Below, one piece after another: positions 1 to 5,595 of a stretch of 5,595 bases of DNA. The DNA comes from Verrucomicrobiota bacterium (lineage in GTDB: Bacteria; Verrucomicrobiota; Verrucomicrobiia; Verrucomicrobiales; DEV007). Below the pieces are notes generated by a model. The model saw only the letters and a list, made by a program, of their open reading frames with translations. It searched no databases and was not told the origin of the DNA. The translations under genes and the position numbers were made by a program. Numbering within the stretch: position 1 is the first letter of the stretch; each line of letters opens with the position of its first letter. The stretch covers positions 1 to 5,595 of the forward strand of contig JAQCER010000284.1 in NCBI GenBank assembly GCA_027618625.1, read 5' to 3'.

Positions 1-2
1 TC

Positions 3-116
3 ACCCATGATCCGAACCGCTATCGGCTTGTAGAATGCCGTAAGCACTCAATATGCCAAACACTACTGATCGTGCCATTTATTAAGTTGCTTGAAATATC
101 AGCAGAACCAGAATAA
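3..116 (+). CDS. Possible C-terminal tail of an upstream gene (partial, low support)
   Basis: A frame open from the left edge runs to a TAA at 114-116 and gives 37 residues ending in KLLEISAEPE. I recognise no family. If real, it is the 3' end of a gene outside the window, and it would overlap the TTG at 91, favouring the GTG at 139 as start of the next gene. Its third codon positions are richer in A and T than those of the neighbouring genes. The length is short enough to arise by chance, so this is only a candidate. Confidence 0.18.
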   Translation, partial: THDPNRYRLVECRKHSICQTLLIVPFIKLLEISAEPE

Positions 117-138
117 TCCAGAGATTCTTCTATTCGTA

Positions 139-993
139 GTGTCCCGTTCCGTCCCTCAGTTCTTGTTTCGATTGCGCTTCGCGGTGTCCACTTTTGCGGC
201 GATGTTGGCGCTGGGATGTCTGGCGGTGCCGATTTTGATGCTGACGGGATGCGGGGAGCAGGTCGCCACAGTAGAGAAAGCGGAGGTCTCGACCGTTGAT
301 TTCGATGGCAAGGATGGCAAGGATGGCGAGGAAGGCGCTGACTCGCTCGACCCACTTCCACCTGCCCCTGAGAGCCAGGTACTTGACGACGGACGCGTGT
401 TTTCCCATGCGCCGGGCAAACTCGCCGAGCTGGTGAAGTATCTGAGGGAACTCAGAGAAGACAAAGGGATCGAGATCTTTGTCGCGATGTATGGGTTCCT
501 GGATGGTGAAACGGTGGAGCGGCGGGCCAACCGGCTGCGAAAGGCGTGGGCCGATCGAAATACGGGCGTGGTCGTCGTTTATGAAAGCGGGAGCGAAGGC
601 ATGTCATTTGTGGCTACCGATGAAATCGATGCGGCGCTGACCCGGCACGACATCAACATGATTCTGCAGCAGGCAGGCAAGGCAGCGCAGGAGCAGAAAG
701 GGGCGGAAAATCAGATCGAGGCGGCTGTCCACACACTTGCAGATTCGCTCGTCAGCAAGCTCGACCATCGCAAGCTGGCGAATGAATTGACCTCGAAGAA
801 GCGCCTGCTTGTCGTCAGTACCACTCTCGCCTGCGTCATCCTGATGGCGCTCATCGGCATCGTCGTCACCCGTTTTATCAATCGCGCTGAACGCAAGGAG
901 CGGGAGTTCTACTACTTTCCCAACGCCCGGGTGGGAACCCGCTATGGCGCCGCCTTCAGTGGCGGCACCGGTGCAGAGATCCGTTTCAAGTGA
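139..993 (+). CDS. TPM-domain lipoprotein with C-terminal transmembrane helix
   Basis: Predicted envelope protein of 284 residues from the GTG at 139; function unknown. Numbering from that start, residues 1-37 form a lipoprotein signal peptide: basic n-region with R3, R11 and R13, a hydrophobic core, and lipobox LTGC with C38 as the lipidated residue. A short linker holds four Gly-X-Y triplets (GKD GKD GEE GAD, about 57-68) and a proline-rich stretch. Residues about 93-209 resemble the TPM (YgcG/Psb32) domain: an amphipathic helix, the strand IEIFVAMYGF, the segment LRKAWADRNTGVVVVYE, then FVATDEID. A hydrophobic helix (about 223-245) is followed by basic residues and the tail FYYFPNARVGTRYGAAFSGG, similar to tails of other TPM proteins. 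TPM domains elsewhere are linked to membrane-protein quality control or phosphatase activity; neither can be read from this sequence. An in-frame TTG at 91 would add 16 residues; the signal peptide fits 139 better. No clear Shine-Dalgarno is seen at either start. Confidence 0.8.
   Translation: MSRSVPQFLFRLRFAVSTFAAMLALGCLAVPILMLTGCGEQVATVEKAEVSTVDFDGKDGKDGEEGADSLDPLPPAPESQVLDDGRVFSHAPGKLAELVKYLRELREDKGIEIFVAMYGFLDGETVERRANRLRKAWADRNTGVVVVYESGSEGMSFVATDEIDAALTRHDINMILQQAGKAAQEQKGAENQIEAAVHTLADSLVSKLDHRKLANELTSKKRLLVVSTTLACVILMALIGIVVTRFINRAERKEREFYYFPNARVGTRYGAAFSGGTGAEIRFK
304..330 (+). repeat. Three tandem 9-bp units encoding Gly-X-Y triplets
   Basis: The unit GATGGCAAG occurs at 304-312 and 313-321, and a one-base variant, GATGGCGAG, at 322-330. 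A more diverged GAAGGCGCT follows at 331-339. The units are in frame with the TPM lipoprotein and encode its collagen-like linker, so copy number could vary by slippage without breaking the frame. Confidence 0.85.
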
Positions 994-1111
994 GCGGTCG
1001 CTGGCCGATTCCCTGATCGAGCGGCACTGGGATACTATCTCGTCGGCGCAATTCTACGGCACTTCCGGGACTCGGTGAACGGCACCGGTATATAGACACA
1101 CGATGCGCAGA
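994..1111. other. Convergent intergenic gap without a clear terminator
   Basis: This 118-base gap separates the 3' ends of two convergent genes. The only hairpin I found is CGGTG/CACCG around 1073-1087, with a 5-base loop and no T-rich tail on either strand, so it does not qualify as an intrinsic terminator. No start codon with a convincing small gene is present. Confidence 0.5.
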
Positions 1112-3394
1112 TCAAAACGAAATGGGCTTTCGCTTCAAGAGTTGAAACACTGCCTCCCCCTCGGTGATCTTGATCGCTGAGTCAAGCGGCACGTCTGCAT
1201 AGGCCTGGGTCGTTGCTGATGTGGGCCACGTTACTGTCACGTTGAGGATTTGCTTTGCGGATCCCAGTCCGATTTCTTGTCGAAGGGGCGAACCTCCGAA
1301 GCTACTGACTGCGCCCACGGCTCGATGAATCGATCGCGTTTTCCCGTCGGCATCGACGATGGAGACAGCTATTCGCGCGCCGATTCCGTCGCGATTCGAT
1401 GTCGTGCCGACACATTGGATTGCCAGGTAACGGTTCCCGTTCCCCGGATTCAGGAACAGTGCGTTGTGAAATTTGTCCCCTGGATAGAAGCCCCCAAGTT
1501 GATTGAACAAATCCTGATCGCCGTCGTGATCAAGGTCGGCGAAGGCGACCCCGTGGCCCTTTTGAAGGTGACCTAGACGTGCTGCAAAGGTCGCGTTCTC
1601 AAATCTCTCGCCATTCACATTGCGCAACAGGACGTTCGGTGTCAGCACCTCGAATCGCGACTCGCCCGTTGCAAGGTAGATGTCGAGAAAGCTGTCATTG
1701 TCGATATCGCCAAAGTTCGCCCCCATCGGAAGAAAAGGGTGATCAAGCCCGGCGCTGACGGCGATGTCTCTGAACGTTCCATCACCTTTGTTGAGATACA
1801 AATTGGGGGGCACGGCCTTGTGGGGCAATCCGCGGGAATCTGCCATGAAGTCGTCCAAGCTCGCTCGATACGCTCCGACGAAGAGATCGAGGTTTCCGTC
1901 GTTGTTGAAGTCGAAAAACCACGGAGCAAAGTGGTAACCGGCAATGCATTGAATATTCAGTTCCTCTGCGACGTCATCAAACATCATGCCTCCGTTGTTG
2001 CGATAGAGCCGGTTCAATCCAACGTTGGAAACGTAGAGGTCGAGATCACCGTCGTTGTCGAAGTCGCCAGCGGTGACGCCTTTGCAGAATCGATCGTTGG
2101 TCACGCCTGCATCGCGTGCCACATCAATGAAGGTGCCGCTTCCGTTATTCTGAAACAGTTGACCGGGGTAGTCACCATTGCCGCGTAGCTCCAATCGGGA
2201 TTCGTTACCAACGTAAAGGTCGAGGTCACCATCGTTGTCAAAGTCTGCCCAGACAGCAGTCTGTGTTGGGTAAGCGACCTCCGCCAGTCCGGACGCCTTT
2301 GTCACATCCGTGAAAGTTGTTCTGCCGGATGGATCCTTACCGTTGTTTCGCAACAGCGAGTTCCGAATCTGGCCGTCGTCTTCGAGCCAGGCGCCCCGCA
2401 GTACGAATACATCGGTATCGCTATCGTTGTCGTAATCTGCACCGATGCAATTCAGGCCGCCGAGCTGCACGTCCAAACCTGAGCCAGCCGTGGCATCTTC
2501 CAAGGTGCCGTCCCCCTTGTTCAGAAAGAATTTCAGGGATCCTCTCGGGTCACTGGTAGACGTAACGATATCATCGAAGCCATTGCCGTCGAAATCGCTG
2601 ATGATGACGCCGCCCGCGAGGTCCAGCGTATCAATCCCCAATCGAGGTGCCACGTCTACGAATTCTCCAATTTCTCCTGAAAGCTTCGGCTGAAAGTAAT
2701 CCTGTGGGATACGGAAACGTTCCGGCACACCATCTGGATATTCATTCAACGCCATGCAGGCAATATTCAGCAGCCACTGCAGCATCTGGTCTGCTGGTGC
2801 TCCATCGAGGAGAGCGAGCAACTCTGCTTTCGCCTTGCGCATCGGTTCAGTGATTCGATGCACGCCTCCCGCTGCGAGCGGGAAAATACAGCACTCCCGA
2901 TTGTGGTTGAGAATGCAGTTCGCCGTTTCCGCTTCCCGCAGGGAAACCATCACACTGACCTTCTTAGTCACGGACTGAAGCTGGGGATTCTTTGATGCCT
3001 CGGCGATCCGCAGTGCTATCTCAACGGACTCCTTCGCGGCTGCGATGTCGTCCAACCTCACCTGATGGAAACACAGCTCAAGCCAGAGATTCGCGGATTT
3101 CGCATCGCCTGCCTTTGAGGAGTCCAGTTGCGACGCAAGCTGCTCAAGCCGCATCCTGCCAAAATAGGGATTCGCTGATCGCTCAAGGCGGACCGCAACG
3201 GCTTCAAATTCATCCAGAATTTCCTGCTCGGCCGCCGTCCGTAAGACTCGTGGTGGTGAAGTTGGTGTTTCCTGGTCTGGCTGCGGCTCCTCTGAACAGG
3301 AACCCAAACTCACCAGCCCCACAGCCATGACAACCAAGCGTCCAGTAAGCCGCGATCCATTGAGTAATGTCGGAAAGTGATAAATGAGGCTCAT
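1112..3394 (-). CDS. CRTAC1-family lipoprotein: VCBS/FG-GAP repeats with C-terminal ASPIC/UnbV domain
   Basis: Predicted surface or periplasmic lipoprotein of 760 residues. The signal peptide (1-32) has R15 and R19 before a hydrophobic core and ends at lipobox LGSC, with C33 lipidated. Residues about 53-215 are helical and loosely TPR-like, with a cysteine cluster at C160, C168 and C169. From about 260 seven aspartate-rich VCBS/FG-GAP motifs follow: DFDGNGFDD (267), DYDNDSDTD (320), DFDNDGDLD (384 and 444), DFNNDGNLD (494), DIDNDSFLD (563) and DLDHDGDQD (619). Between them recur NKGDGT or NNG-type turns. Such repeats typically bind calcium and build a beta-propeller. Residues about 655-747 are the ASPIC/UnbV domain, with GTTSNRDGIGAR, SSFGGSPLRQEIGLGSA, VTWP and ITEGE. 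Full length for the family, with no frame disruption. The substrate or ligand is unknown; roles in adhesion or extracellular binding are inference. The GGGA two bases before the ATG is a poor ribosome site, and a terminator lies 17 bases upstream, so its own promoter is not evident. Confidence 0.94.
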   Translation of the reverse strand: MSLIYHFPTLLNGSRLTGRLVVMAVGLVSLGSCSEEPQPDQETPTSPPRVLRTAAEQEILDEFEAVAVRLERSANPYFGRMRLEQLASQLDSSKAGDAKSANLWLELCFHQVRLDDIAAAKESVEIALRIAEASKNPQLQSVTKKVSVMVSLREAETANCILNHNRECCIFPLAAGGVHRITEPMRKAKAELLALLDGAPADQMLQWLLNIACMALNEYPDGVPERFRIPQDYFQPKLSGEIGEFVDVAPRLGIDTLDLAGGVIISDFDGNGFDDIVTSTSDPRGSLKFFLNKGDGTLEDATAGSGLDVQLGGLNCIGADYDNDSDTDVFVLRGAWLEDDGQIRNSLLRNNGKDPSGRTTFTDVTKASGLAEVAYPTQTAVWADFDNDGDLDLYVGNESRLELRGNGDYPGQLFQNNGSGTFIDVARDAGVTNDRFCKGVTAGDFDNDGDLDLYVSNVGLNRLYRNNGGMMFDDVAEELNIQCIAGYHFAPWFFDFNNDGNLDLFVGAYRASLDDFMADSRGLPHKAVPPNLYLNKGDGTFRDIAVSAGLDHPFLPMGANFGDIDNDSFLDIYLATGESRFEVLTPNVLLRNVNGERFENATFAARLGHLQKGHGVAFADLDHDGDQDLFNQLGGFYPGDKFHNALFLNPGNGNRYLAIQCVGTTSNRDGIGARIAVSIVDADGKTRSIHRAVGAVSSFGGSPLRQEIGLGSAKQILNVTVTWPTSATTQAYADVPLDSAIKITEGEAVFQLLKRKPISF
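2041..2245 (-). repeat. Near-identical DNA copies of one VCBS repeat core, 180 bases apart
   Basis: The 25-base stretches at 2041-2065 and 2221-2245 differ at only three positions and lie exactly 180 bases (60 codons) apart. They encode the DFDNDGDLD cores at residues 444 and 384 of the VCBS lipoprotein. This suggests a fairly recent internal duplication or strong codon conservation within the repeat array. Confidence 0.7.
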
Positions 3395-3411
3395 GTTCCC
3401 AAAATAGAAAC

Positions 3412-3436
3412 GCCCGCCCTCATGATGGGGGCGGGC
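3412..3436 (-). terminator. Strong intrinsic terminator after the PEP-CTERM frame
   Basis: Read on the minus strand, an 8-bp perfect GC stem (GCCCGCCC with GGGCGGGC) extends by one C-G pair and one G-T wobble to ten pairs, closed by a 5-base loop. It is followed by GTTTCTATTTT at 3411-3401. It sits 34 bases past the stop of the PEP-CTERM frame, the expected place for its terminator. The T-rich tail ends about six bases before the ATG of the VCBS lipoprotein, so it also forms that gene's leader. On the plus strand no T-run follows, so it should act mainly in the minus direction. Confidence 0.82.
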
Positions 3437-3470
3437 ATCGAAAATTTCCAGCTAGCGCGCGGTCGCTGCG

Positions 3471-3674
3471 TTAGCGACGACGGCGACGGGCGAAGATGCC
3501 GAGGACTCCGGCTACAGCCAACAGCAATGTGGCTACAGACGGCTCCGGGATGGCACCGCCCTGAAAGTTGAATGCATAATTCCGACCGCCAGCGCCTGAT
3601 GCGTGACCGGCAGCAATCAGTTCCTCTCCAGCGGCAGGAACGTAAGAAGTTCCAACTTTGTTGACTTGGAACAT
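3471..3674 (-). CDS. PEP-CTERM sorting-domain protein, probably a 5'-truncated remnant
   Basis: The 67-residue product ends in a textbook PEP-CTERM signal: IPEP at 42-45, a hydrophobic helix at about 47-61 (VATLLLAVAGVLGIF), then an RRRRR tail. This tripartite tail is recognised by exosortase systems, which process exported proteins in bacteria that make extracellular polysaccharide. The N-terminal 40 residues are glycine- and alanine-rich, with no signal peptide. PEP-CTERM proteins need one for export, and family members are normally far longer. The open frame continues upstream of the ATG at 3674 only to a TGA at 3714-3716 (about 13 more residues, GGIIPFAGAGGQG), with no alternative start. 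The simplest reading is the 3' end of a lost gene. An alternative is a small unusual substrate or a sequencing frameshift near 3714. The tail itself is secure; the status as a working gene is doubtful. Followed by an intrinsic terminator. Confidence 0.68.
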   Translation of the reverse strand: MFQVNKVGTSYVPAAGEELIAAGHASGAGGRNYAFNFQGGAIPEPSVATLLLAVAGVLGIFARRRRR

Positions 3675-3789
3675 TCCTTGTCCACCAGCTCCAGCAAACG
3701 GGATAATACCCCCTCATATAGATGTGTGTGAATCTAACAGCCGACAGTGTGCGCGATCATTGCCCACTTCGACAAGTTAAAATGCGTTC

Positions 3790-4260
3790 TTGAGAGAAAT
3801 TCCGAGCGCTCTTTTAGTCACAGCTTCCTGCATATTAATATGCGACCGTCAAGAAAGACTGGATATCTTTGATTCTAAAGTAGTTGACGTAAAAAATCTG
3901 TCTTCTGTCCCGTTGGCCCCGAGATCTCCGGTTAGTGGGAAAAACGCCCGGTTTTCCGCGATTTCGCCTCAGGACTCAGGCGTTTCATTTGTTCATCCCC
4001 TCGATACCACCCACCTTCCGATCGCTGGTGACCGAGCCAAGAGACTTCTGGAGTCCGATCTGCGGAGCGTCGCATATTCCGCTTACGGACTCAGTATGCT
4101 CGAACGCGTTCGGAGCTCAGAGGGAGGGGTTTACGTGCTGGCACTCTGGCGCATGATCGCATGGACACCTGAGGGCTCGCCGATCAAAGGATTCACACTT
4201 GAGGTCGATGACATTTTCGATGCAGAACATGAACTCGTTGCCTCAATGGTAAGAAGCTGA
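3790..4260 (+). CDS. Hypothetical protein, uncertain start
   Basis: I do not recognise this 156-codon frame. It opens after a TAA at 3778-3780, and the only early start is the TTG at 3790, without a visible Shine-Dalgarno. The N-terminus reads ALLVTASCILIC, which weakly resembles a lipobox (TASC) but lacks a good hydrophobic core ahead of it. Residues about 75-156 look more protein-like, with mixed helix and strand patterns (VYVLALWRMIAWTPEG, FTLEVDDIFDAEHEL) and normal codon use; the first 40 codons are AT-richer and less convincing. It may be the 3' part of a truncated gene, a real small protein, or a chance frame. It converges on rex with a 52-base gap. Confidence 0.42.
   Translation: MREIPSALLVTASCILICDRQERLDIFDSKVVDVKNLSSVPLAPRSPVSGKNARFSAISPQDSGVSFVHPLDTTHLPIAGDRAKRLLESDLRSVAYSAYGLSMLERVRSSEGGVYVLALWRMIAWTPEGSPIKGFTLEVDDIFDAEHELVASMVRS
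3830..3843. promoter_or_regulatory. Perfect 14-bp palindrome, operator-like
   Basis: GCATATTAATATGC is fully self-complementary, AT-rich at the centre and GC-capped. It lies within the doubtful 5' end of the hypothetical frame, encoding CILIC there. It could be a binding site for a dimeric regulator, which would suit a true start further downstream, or a chance palindrome. No second copy was noticed in the window. Confidence 0.3.
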
Positions 4261-4264
4261 AGCG

Positions 4265-4284
4265 ATCTGGCAGCATCTGGCAGC
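4265..4284. repeat. Tandem 10-bp direct repeat between convergent genes
   Basis: ATCTGGCAGC occurs twice in direct succession (4265-4274 and 4275-4284), just after the hypothetical frame's stop. A further short run, TTGCG TTGCG TTGC, follows at 4297-4310, next to the rex stop. They look like slippage products in the 3'-3' gap; no terminator hairpin with a T-run is visible. Confidence 0.7.
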
Positions 4285-4312
4285 CTAATCGGCTCCTTGC
4301 GTTGCGTTGCCA

Positions 4313-4936
4313 CTACCGAATGAAGTAACTGAGGTTCTCCAACTCCACGGCAAGGTCGACGCTATTCACGGTGACGTGCTCGGGGACTTCGAGGAAGGTG
4401 GGGGAGAAATTGAGAATCGCCTGGATGCCGGCGCGGACCAGGTCATTGGCTACGGATTGGGCGCAGTGGACGGGCACTGCGAGGATCGCCATTTTCACAC
4501 CGTGTTCCTTGATGAAATCGGCGATCTTCTCGTGGCTGTAAATGGGCACCTTGAGCGCGATCGGGCGCGAACGGTCGGGTTCGACATCGAACGCTGCGAC
4601 GATTTCGAATCCTTCTTTGTTGAAGCCGTTGTAGCCCAGCAAGGCGCTGCCCAGATTACCGGCGCCGACGAGGATGACTGGCTGCAACCGAGCGGTTCCC
4701 AAGACCTCGGTGATGACAGACGAAAGGGTTTGGACGTTGTAGCCGAGGCCGCGGGTGCCGAATTGACCGAAATAGGCGATGTCTTTGCGCAGCTGGGTTG
4801 ACTTCACTCCGGCAGCTTTCGACAAGGCATCTGACGACACGGTGTCCTGGCCACTGTCAGCTAACCGTTGCAGGCAGCGCTGGTAAATGGATAGCCGGTA
4901 TATGGTTTTCCGGGGGATCTCGGCTTTCGCGTTCAC
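4313..4936 (-). CDS. rex: Redox-sensing transcriptional repressor Rex
   Basis: Cytoplasmic homodimeric repressor that binds DNA when the NADH/NAD+ ratio is low and releases it when NADH binds, controlling fermentative and respiratory genes in many bacteria. The 207 residues match the usual length (about 210). Residues 8-75 form the winged-helix DNA-binding domain, with RKTIYRLSIYQRCLQRL and the recognition region GVKSTQLRKDIAYFGQFGTR followed by GLGYNV. Residues 86-100 carry the Rossmann nucleotide-binding motif VILVGAGNLGSAL; the acidic residue D117 in AAFDVEP closes the second strand, as expected for NAD(H). The C-terminal part has ILAVP (151-155), ILNFSPTFLEVP (174-185) and a domain-swap helix ending LENLSYFIR. 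The start is the GTG at 4936: no in-frame ATG lies between it and the upstream TGA, and the N-terminal length fits the family. No good Shine-Dalgarno is seen. It is divergent from the MYG1-family gene across 125 bases. Confidence 0.96.
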   Translation of the reverse strand: MNAKAEIPRKTIYRLSIYQRCLQRLADSGQDTVSSDALSKAAGVKSTQLRKDIAYFGQFGTRGLGYNVQTLSSVITEVLGTARLQPVILVGAGNLGSALLGYNGFNKEGFEIVAAFDVEPDRSRPIALKVPIYSHEKIADFIKEHGVKMAILAVPVHCAQSVANDLVRAGIQAILNFSPTFLEVPEHVTVNSVDLAVELENLSYFIR

Positions 4937-5061
4937 TCGTGAAAATGCGCAAGGAAAGGATACAAGTCAAGTGGGAGAATCGTGGAAGAAGCTGGAAATT
5001 TGCCAAATCACAAAATTGGAAACTGGTTGACCATTTGGGACTTCGGCGGAACAACTGGGCC
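4937..5061. promoter_or_regulatory. Divergent rex / MYG1-family intergenic region
   Basis: This 125-base, AT-richer region must hold the promoters of both divergent genes. On the minus strand a TTGACT (4970-4965) could be a -35 element, but the hexamer 17 bases on (CATTTT) is a weak -10, so I do not assign a promoter. A TTGTGA, the conserved half of Rex operators, is on the minus strand at 5013-5008, without a good second half. The inverted repeat TTCAC-TC-GTGAA at 4932-4943 overlaps the rex start codon. Confidence 0.4.
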
Positions 5062-5595
5062 ATGATTCGACAGATCCTGACGCATCCCGGCGGTGCCCAC
5101 AAAGACGACTTTCTGGCCTGCTGCGTGCTCATTCACCTGCATGGGGTGCCCGTGGTTCGACGGGAACCTACAAACGCCGATCTGGCGGATCTGGAGGTGT
5201 GCGTGGTCGATGTAGGTGGTGAGCATGATCCAACGCGGATGAATTTTGACCACCACCAGTTCCCCAGAGAGAGTGAGCCGCTGTGTGCGTTGTCGCTGGT
5301 TCTTCAAGATCTCGGTGTGTATGACGATGCGAAAGTGTTCTGTGACTGGCTTGAACCTGCGGAGTGGCTCGACTGCCTGGGGCCAAATGAGACTGCGCGC
5401 AAACTGGGGGTTTCTGGCGAAGCGCTCACGCAGTTGCTATCGCCGGTCGATGTCACTCTGCTGCGAAGATTTGCCACTACCACGGAACTGACGGATGCGG
5501 ATCCTGTCTGGCAGGTGATGCGCATGGTAGGCGAAGATCTGCTGGGGTATCTGCACTCGCTCCGCGCGCGACTGACCGAGATAGGCCAGTATGCA
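5062..5595 (+). CDS. MYG1-family (UPF0160) protein, 3' end beyond the window
   Basis: The frame starts at ATG 5062 and stays open for 178 codons to the window edge, so the C-terminus is missing. Two motifs place it in the MYG1/UPF0160 family. The first is THPGGAHKDDFLAC at residues 7-20, with H8, H13, D15 and D16 as likely metal ligands. The second is VVDVGGEHDPTRMNFDHHQF at 48-67, containing D50, H55 and the DHH signature D63-H64-H65. Family members resemble DHH-type phosphoesterases; eukaryotic MYG1 is described as a 3'-5' RNA exonuclease, while the role of bacterial forms is unclear. The rest is mostly helical, with CDWLEPAEWLD (about 95-105) and SPVDVTLLRRFA (about 126-137). A GGCGGA about 12 bases before the ATG is a distant, weak ribosome site. 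Divergent from rex. Confidence 0.9.
   Translation, partial: MIRQILTHPGGAHKDDFLACCVLIHLHGVPVVRREPTNADLADLEVCVVDVGGEHDPTRMNFDHHQFPRESEPLCALSLVLQDLGVYDDAKVFCDWLEPAEWLDCLGPNETARKLGVSGEALTQLLSPVDVTLLRRFATTTELTDADPVWQVMRMVGEDLLGYLHSLRARLTEIGQYA

Noticed and set aside
1..78. 25-codon minus-strand frame (ATG at 78, TGA at 3-1) with a faintly signal-like start
   Set aside because: No ribosome site, no hit by eye to any family, and a length expected by chance.
156..530. Minus-strand frames opposite the TPM lipoprotein
   Set aside because: Low-complexity Ser/Pro-rich products antisense to a gene with a signal peptide, domain and membrane helix.
1073..1087. Hairpin CGGTG/CACCG between the convergent genes
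   Set aside because: Only five pairs and no T-rich tail on either strand.
1739..2188. Plus-strand frame of about 149 codons opposite the VCBS repeats
   Set aside because: It is the complement of the Asp/Asn/Gly-rich repeats, giving artificial Val/Glu runs; the minus-strand gene is full length with clear domains.
3391..3717. Minus-strand frame of 108 codons overlapping the PEP-CTERM tail
   Set aside because: Out of frame with the PEP-CTERM signal, with a Trp/Cys/Arg-rich product and reading through the terminator; a shadow.
4307..4801. Plus-strand frame of 164 codons opposite rex
   Set aside because: It lies antisense within an unmistakable rex gene and has no recognisable domain; an antisense shadow.
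4942..4970. TTGACT plus weak -10 as a rex promoter
   Set aside because: The -10 hexamer matches the consensus at only three of six positions and would place the transcript start at the start codon.
5008..5307. Minus-strand frames at the right end
   Set aside because: Antisense to the MYG1-family gene, whose conserved metal-binding motifs identify the true frame.

Overview
The window looks like a chromosomal piece of a Gram-negative bacterium of the PVC group, most likely a Verrucomicrobiota member. The evidence is inferential: a PEP-CTERM sorting tail, a long VCBS/FG-GAP lipoprotein ending in an ASPIC/UnbV domain, a TPM-domain lipoprotein, and a rex gene divergent from a MYG1-family gene. 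No rRNA, tRNA, CRISPR, insertion sequence or prophage gene was seen, and I see no clear new multi-gene system.

Layout from left to right. Bases 1-138 hold no secure gene; a short open frame ending at 116 could be the tail of an upstream gene. A lipoprotein with a TPM-like domain and a C-terminal membrane helix runs on + (139-993, or from 91). It converges, across a 118-base gap, on a 760-residue lipoprotein on - (3394-1112) with seven aspartate-rich VCBS/FG-GAP repeats and a C-terminal ASPIC/UnbV domain. Just upstream of that gene on the same strand is a short PEP-CTERM frame (3674-3471) followed by a strong intrinsic terminator (3412-3436), whose T-rich tail runs into the start region of the large lipoprotein gene. 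A hypothetical 156-codon frame with a doubtful start (3790-4260, +) lies next. It converges on rex (4936-4313, -), the NADH/NAD+-sensing repressor. A MYG1-family gene starts at 5062 on + and runs off the window; a 125-base intergenic region separates it from rex.

How the parts relate. The left part is an envelope block: two predicted lipoproteins and a fragment of a PEP-CTERM exported protein. The right part is housekeeping, a redox regulator and a putative DHH-like hydrolase. The middle (about 3714-3790) is the odd spot: a PEP-CTERM frame without a signal peptide and a hypothetical frame without a good start face away from each other there. This looks like a rearrangement scar or a decayed intergenic region. 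The best items for follow-up are that junction, the terminator abutting the lipoprotein start, a perfect 14-bp palindrome at 3830-3843, and the rex/MYG1 intergenic region.
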